Made by a program: the position numbers and the translations under genes | The notes under the pieces: generated by a model | Seen by the model: only the letters and a program-made list of their open reading frames with translations | What the model was told of the DNA's origin: nothing | Database searches by the model: none | Shown: piece by piece, positions 62,562 to 64,000 of the stretch | How positions within the stretch are numbered: position 1 is the first letter of the stretch | Layout of the letters: each line of letters begins with the position of its first letter | NCBI GenBank assembly: GCA_040217575.1 | Contig: JAVJPW010000007.1 | Location: 124,001 to 188,000, forward strand | Origin: Pacificispira sp040217575 | GTDB lineage: Bacteria > Pseudomonadota > Alphaproteobacteria > UBA8366 > Aestuariispiraceae | DNA length: 64,000 bases | Reading direction: 5' to 3'

Positions 62562-62762
62562 TTGAGTACGGAACTCATAATTGCGATTTTCACCGCGATT
62601 GGGCTGGTCCTGGTGATCGAAGGGCTGGTGCTGACGCTGGCACCCGGCGCCATTCGCCGGGTGTGGGAAATGATGCAGGAAATTTCCAACGACGGATTGC
62701 GGCGCCTTGGGCTGGGTGCAATCATGATCGGGGTTCTGATCGTTTGGATCGCACGCGGCTGA
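62562..62762 (+). CDS. DUF2065 small membrane protein
   Basis: A 66-residue protein with two hydrophobic helices (IIAIFTAIGLVLVIEGLVLTL and LGLGAIMIGVLIVWIA) and PGAIRRVWEMMQEIS between them, the DUF2065/YjeT pattern. YjeT relatives often sit after hflC; here it follows the divergent transglycosylase instead. The TTG at 62562 is chosen because GGAG lies 7 bases upstream and the family begins near there. Function unknown. Confidence 0.85.
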   Translation: MSTELIIAIFTAIGLVLVIEGLVLTLAPGAIRRVWEMMQEISNDGLRRLGLGAIMIGVLIVWIARG

Positions 62763-62837
62763 CCGGCTGTCAGGAATGTGTGCGGCGGCGCGTCCGGCGG
62801 TATTGAGCGGCGGACGACCGGGTCTATAGTCCTTCCC

Positions 62838-64000
62838 ATGGATAACGAAATCAGTCTGAAACCTGCCGAACCAGCCGGCTTCATTTCAGGGGACGCGCCC
62901 AAGTACGAACGCCCCCTGTCCGAAGCCGGAAAACGGTTTCAAATTCAGTCCGACTATCTGCCGGCCGGCGACCAGCCCCAGGCGATTGCCGAACTGACCA
63001 AGGGCGCGAGGGATGGAGAACGCGACCAGGTCCTGCTGGGTGTGACGGGATCCGGCAAGACCTTCACGATTGCCCATGTGGTGCAGGAACTTCAGCGTCC
63101 GACGTTGGTGCTGGCCCCGAACAAGACCTTGGCCGCGCAGTTGTATGGGGAAATGAAAAGTTTCTTCCCCGACAATGCGGTCGAATATTTCGTATCCTAT
63201 TACGACTATTATCAGCCGGAAGCATATGTCCCGCGGTCGGACACCTATATCGAAAAGGAAAGTTCGATCAACGAACAGATTGACCGCATGCGCCACAGTG
63301 CCACGCGGGCCCTGTTCGAACGGGAAGATGTGATCATCGTCGCATCCGTCTCATGCATCTACGGCATCGGATCGCCGGAAACCTATTCCCAGATGGTCAT
63401 CCCGGTGGAAGCTGGCCAGATCATGGATGTCCGGGAGTTGATGCGCCAGCTTGTCTCCCTCCAGTACAAGCGCAACGACACCGGATTCCAGCGCGGCACA
63501 TTCCGGGTTCGCGGCGACACGGTGGAAATTTTTCCCGTGCATTTGGAAGACCGGGCCTGGCGAGTCAGCTTTTTCGGGGATGAGGTCGATGCAATCCACG
63601 AATTTGACCCGTTGACCGGCGAAAAGACAGCAACGCTTGAAAAAGTCCGCGTCTATGCCGGAAGCCACTATGTCACGCCGCGCCCGACCCTGAAGCAGGC
63701 GGCGGATCGAATTAAGGTGGAGTTGAAGCATCGGCTGAGCGAGTTCGAACAGGCCGGTAAACTGTTGGAACTGCAACGCATCGAACAGCGCACAACCTTC
63801 GACCTGGAAATGATGGAAGCGACGGGTTCGTGTAACGGTATCGAAAACTACTCACGTTACCTGACCGGCCGGAATCCGGGGGAACCGCCACCGACGCTGT
63901 TCGAATACCTTCCGGACAACGCCCTACTGGTCCTGGACGAAAGCCACGTCACGGTGCCCCAGATCGGCGGCATGTTCCGCGGCGACTTTGCCCGCAAGTC
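62838..64000 (+). CDS. uvrB: excinuclease ABC subunit B (3' end outside window)
   Basis: The first 387 residues of the damage-verifying helicase of nucleotide excision repair. LLGVTGSGKTFTIAHVV is Walker A, YYDYYQPEAYVP the beta-hairpin that clamps DNA, VSCIYGIGSPE and VLDESHVTVPQIGGM (Walker B, DESH box) follow. An N-terminal extension of about 35 residues before FQIQSDYLPAGDQPQAI is longer than in E. coli. Continues off the right edge. Confidence 0.97.
   Translation, partial: MDNEISLKPAEPAGFISGDAPKYERPLSEAGKRFQIQSDYLPAGDQPQAIAELTKGARDGERDQVLLGVTGSGKTFTIAHVVQELQRPTLVLAPNKTLAAQLYGEMKSFFPDNAVEYFVSYYDYYQPEAYVPRSDTYIEKESSINEQIDRMRHSATRALFEREDVIIVASVSCIYGIGSPETYSQMVIPVEAGQIMDVRELMRQLVSLQYKRNDTGFQRGTFRVRGDTVEIFPVHLEDRAWRVSFFGDEVDAIHEFDPLTGEKTATLEKVRVYAGSHYVTPRPTLKQAADRIKVELKHRLSEFEQAGKLLELQRIEQRTTFDLEMMEATGSCNGIENYSRYLTGRNPGEPPPTLFEYLPDNALLVLDESHVTVPQIGGMFRGDFARK

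Noticed and set aside
1..64000. CRISPR arrays, insertion sequences, prophage or integrase genes
   Set aside because: No regularly spaced repeats, transposase or integrase motifs, or target duplications were seen on either strand.

Overview
The window looks like a chromosome segment of a free-living alphaproteobacterium, most likely near Rhodospirillales. GC is high (about 60% by eye). Supporting evidence: a CcrM-type GANTC methyltransferase, an F1-only ATP synthase operon (atpHAGDC, no F0 genes), petABC for the cytochrome bc1 complex, small alphaproteobacterial families (DUF1192, DUF1674, DUF4170), and many ATGA/GTGA gene overlaps. I saw no rRNA, tRNA, CRISPR array, insertion sequence or prophage. 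This is mostly core genome with a few unusual genes in it.

Layout. 1-5.9 kb: ubiD (partial), an A+T-richer lipoprotein gene, a duplicated DUF4170 gene, a CPA2 antiporter and rnhB. 5.9-7.1 kb: ccrM, preceded by a dense cluster of its own target sites. 7.1-13.3 kb: an unknown gene divergent from a TPP-riboswitch thiamin salvage and uptake operon (thiM-thiE-thiD-tiny ORF-thiZ-thiX-thiY). 13.3-22.2 kb: two MDR oxidoreductases around a DUF1192 gene, a FliL-like secreted protein, htpX, an MFS carrier, SDHAF4-like and GNAT genes, a MocR regulator and a DEDD exonuclease. 22.2-25.0 kb: petABC. 25.4-34.3 kb: trmL, hemF, a hydrolase/fructosamine-kinase/phosphatase group, then cobB, UDG-like, EamA and CaiB genes in one overlapping string ending at a NADPH oxidase.

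34.4-38.8 kb: argD-argF-hslO and a UMF1-type MFS gene. 38.8-41.6 kb: YbjQ, a secreted repeat protein and a soluble histidine kinase. 41.8-46.7 kb: atpHAGDC. 47.1-53.6 kb: MFS, FrhB-like, dapB, a lipoprotein, kdsB, a membrane cytochrome c and hisN. 53.7-59.4 kb: a YejABEF-type peptide ABC importer. 59.4-64 kb: a LOV-like PAS protein lacking its cysteine, moaB, a lytic transglycosylase, DUF2065 and uvrB (partial).

The most striking item is 32342-34327. It encodes a 661-residue protein with four EF-hand positions (three canonical), a six-helix bis-heme ferric-reductase core and FAD/NADPH lobes. The motifs match eukaryotic NOX2/NOX5 closely, so it reads as a calcium-regulated bacterial NADPH oxidase. 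Other points worth checking are the GANTC cluster at ccrM, the Cys-to-Pro LOV protein, a 26-codon twin-arginine-like ORF coupled at both ends inside the thi operon, two genes whose N-termini seem to need an ATT start, and a TTAA-N4-TTAA motif at matching distances upstream of the kinase and LOV genes.
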